The notes under the pieces are model-generated. The model saw only the letters and a program-made list of their open reading frames with translations, had not been told where the DNA came from and did not search any database. The position numbers and the translations under genes are program-made. Shown here piece after piece: positions 6,021-6,186 of a stretch of 6,186 bases of DNA. Numbering within the stretch: the first letter of the stretch is position 1; the number at the start of each line of letters is the position of its first letter. The stretch spans positions 1 to 6,186 of the forward strand of contig JACCUE010000130.1 of assembly GCA_013812005.1 (NCBI GenBank). The letters are read 5' to 3'. Origin of the DNA: Thermoleophilaceae bacterium (GTDB lineage: Bacteria > Actinomycetota > Thermoleophilia > Solirubrobacterales > Thermoleophilaceae).

Positions 6021-6186
6021 ATCGCGCCCAAGCTCCGCTACCCCGGACATGCCCCCCGGCGCGCCGCCGTGGTGGGCGCGGGCTCCTTCGGCACCGCCGT
6101 CGCGCTGCTGCTCGAGCGGGCCGGCCTGCGCACGACGCTGCTGTGCCGGACCAGCGACCAGATGGCGACGATCCTCAAGGCGGAGG
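6021..6186 (+). CDS. gpsA: NAD(P)-dependent glycerol-3-phosphate dehydrogenase (GpsA-like), N-terminal part, truncated by window edge
   Basis: GpsA makes sn-glycerol-3-phosphate for phospholipids from dihydroxyacetone phosphate. The visible 55 codons hold the N-terminal Rossmann fold. RRAAVVGAGSFGTAVALLL at 13-31 contains the dinucleotide motif GxGxxG (Gly19-Ala-Gly-Ser-Phe-Gly24), and Ser-Phe-Gly-Thr-Ala is characteristic of GpsA rather than of other Rossmann enzymes. Cys-Arg near residue 42 follows strand two. The catalytic domain is outside the window. The start is unclear: the frame is open from a TAG at 6009-6011, but no ATG, GTG or TTG precedes the fold. ATC 6021 is where family-like sequence (APKLRYPG) begins; GTG 6069 or 6072 would cut into the first beta strand. 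The ATG at 6049 is in another frame. Confidence 0.75.
   Translation, partial: MAPKLRYPGHAPRRAAVVGAGSFGTAVALLLERAGLRTTLLCRTSDQMATILKAE

Overview
The window is about two-thirds G+C. It carries tightly packed genes with GTG and TTG starts, protein sequences of actinobacterial type, and two TANNNT-type -10 boxes sitting right in front of start codons. This points to a high-GC actinobacterium. My impression from memory is the class Thermoleophilia (Solirubrobacter- or Conexibacter-like), but I cannot prove this without a search.

Layout: (1) Positions 1-660, minus strand, hold the N-terminal 220 codons of a clan-A-type glycoside hydrolase with a visible Asn-Glu-Pro acid/base motif; the gene runs off the left edge. 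(2) Divergent from it, 734-1180 plus encodes a stand-alone cobalamin-binding subunit of a methylmalonyl-CoA-mutase-type enzyme. (3) A 183-bp gap (1181-1363) contains a promoter overlapped by a perfect 16-bp TetR-type palindrome, a GC-rich leader hairpin and a strong Shine-Dalgarno. (4) These lead into a three-gene operon, etfB (1364-2158), etfA (2155-3132) and an ETF:quinone oxidoreductase gene (3140-4876), with a 4-nt overlap and then a 7-nt gap. (5) A compact hairpin separates the operon from a convergent minus-strand gene (4898-5974) for an uncharacterised multi-pass membrane protein. (6) After a 46-bp divergent gap, the 5' end of a GpsA-like glycerol-3-phosphate dehydrogenase gene runs off the right edge on the plus strand.

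How the genes work together: EtfAB collects electrons from acyl-CoA dehydrogenases, and the ETF:quinone oxidoreductase passes them to membrane quinone. The mutase subunit fits the same catabolic theme, because odd-chain fatty acids and branched-chain amino acids give propionyl-CoA, which enters the TCA cycle through methylmalonyl-CoA. The glycosidase, the membrane protein and GpsA have no evident functional link to this block.

The observation most worth following is in the quinone oxidoreductase. Its C-terminal iron-sulfur domain has only three of the four expected cluster cysteines: the usual CxxCxxC is CVQCGAI, in an otherwise intact domain. Second is the palindrome over the etf promoter. 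Third is the apparent absence of a normal start codon for the GpsA-like gene. I see no mobile element, CRISPR array, tRNA or rRNA, and no clear sign of a wholly new defence-type or biosynthetic system.
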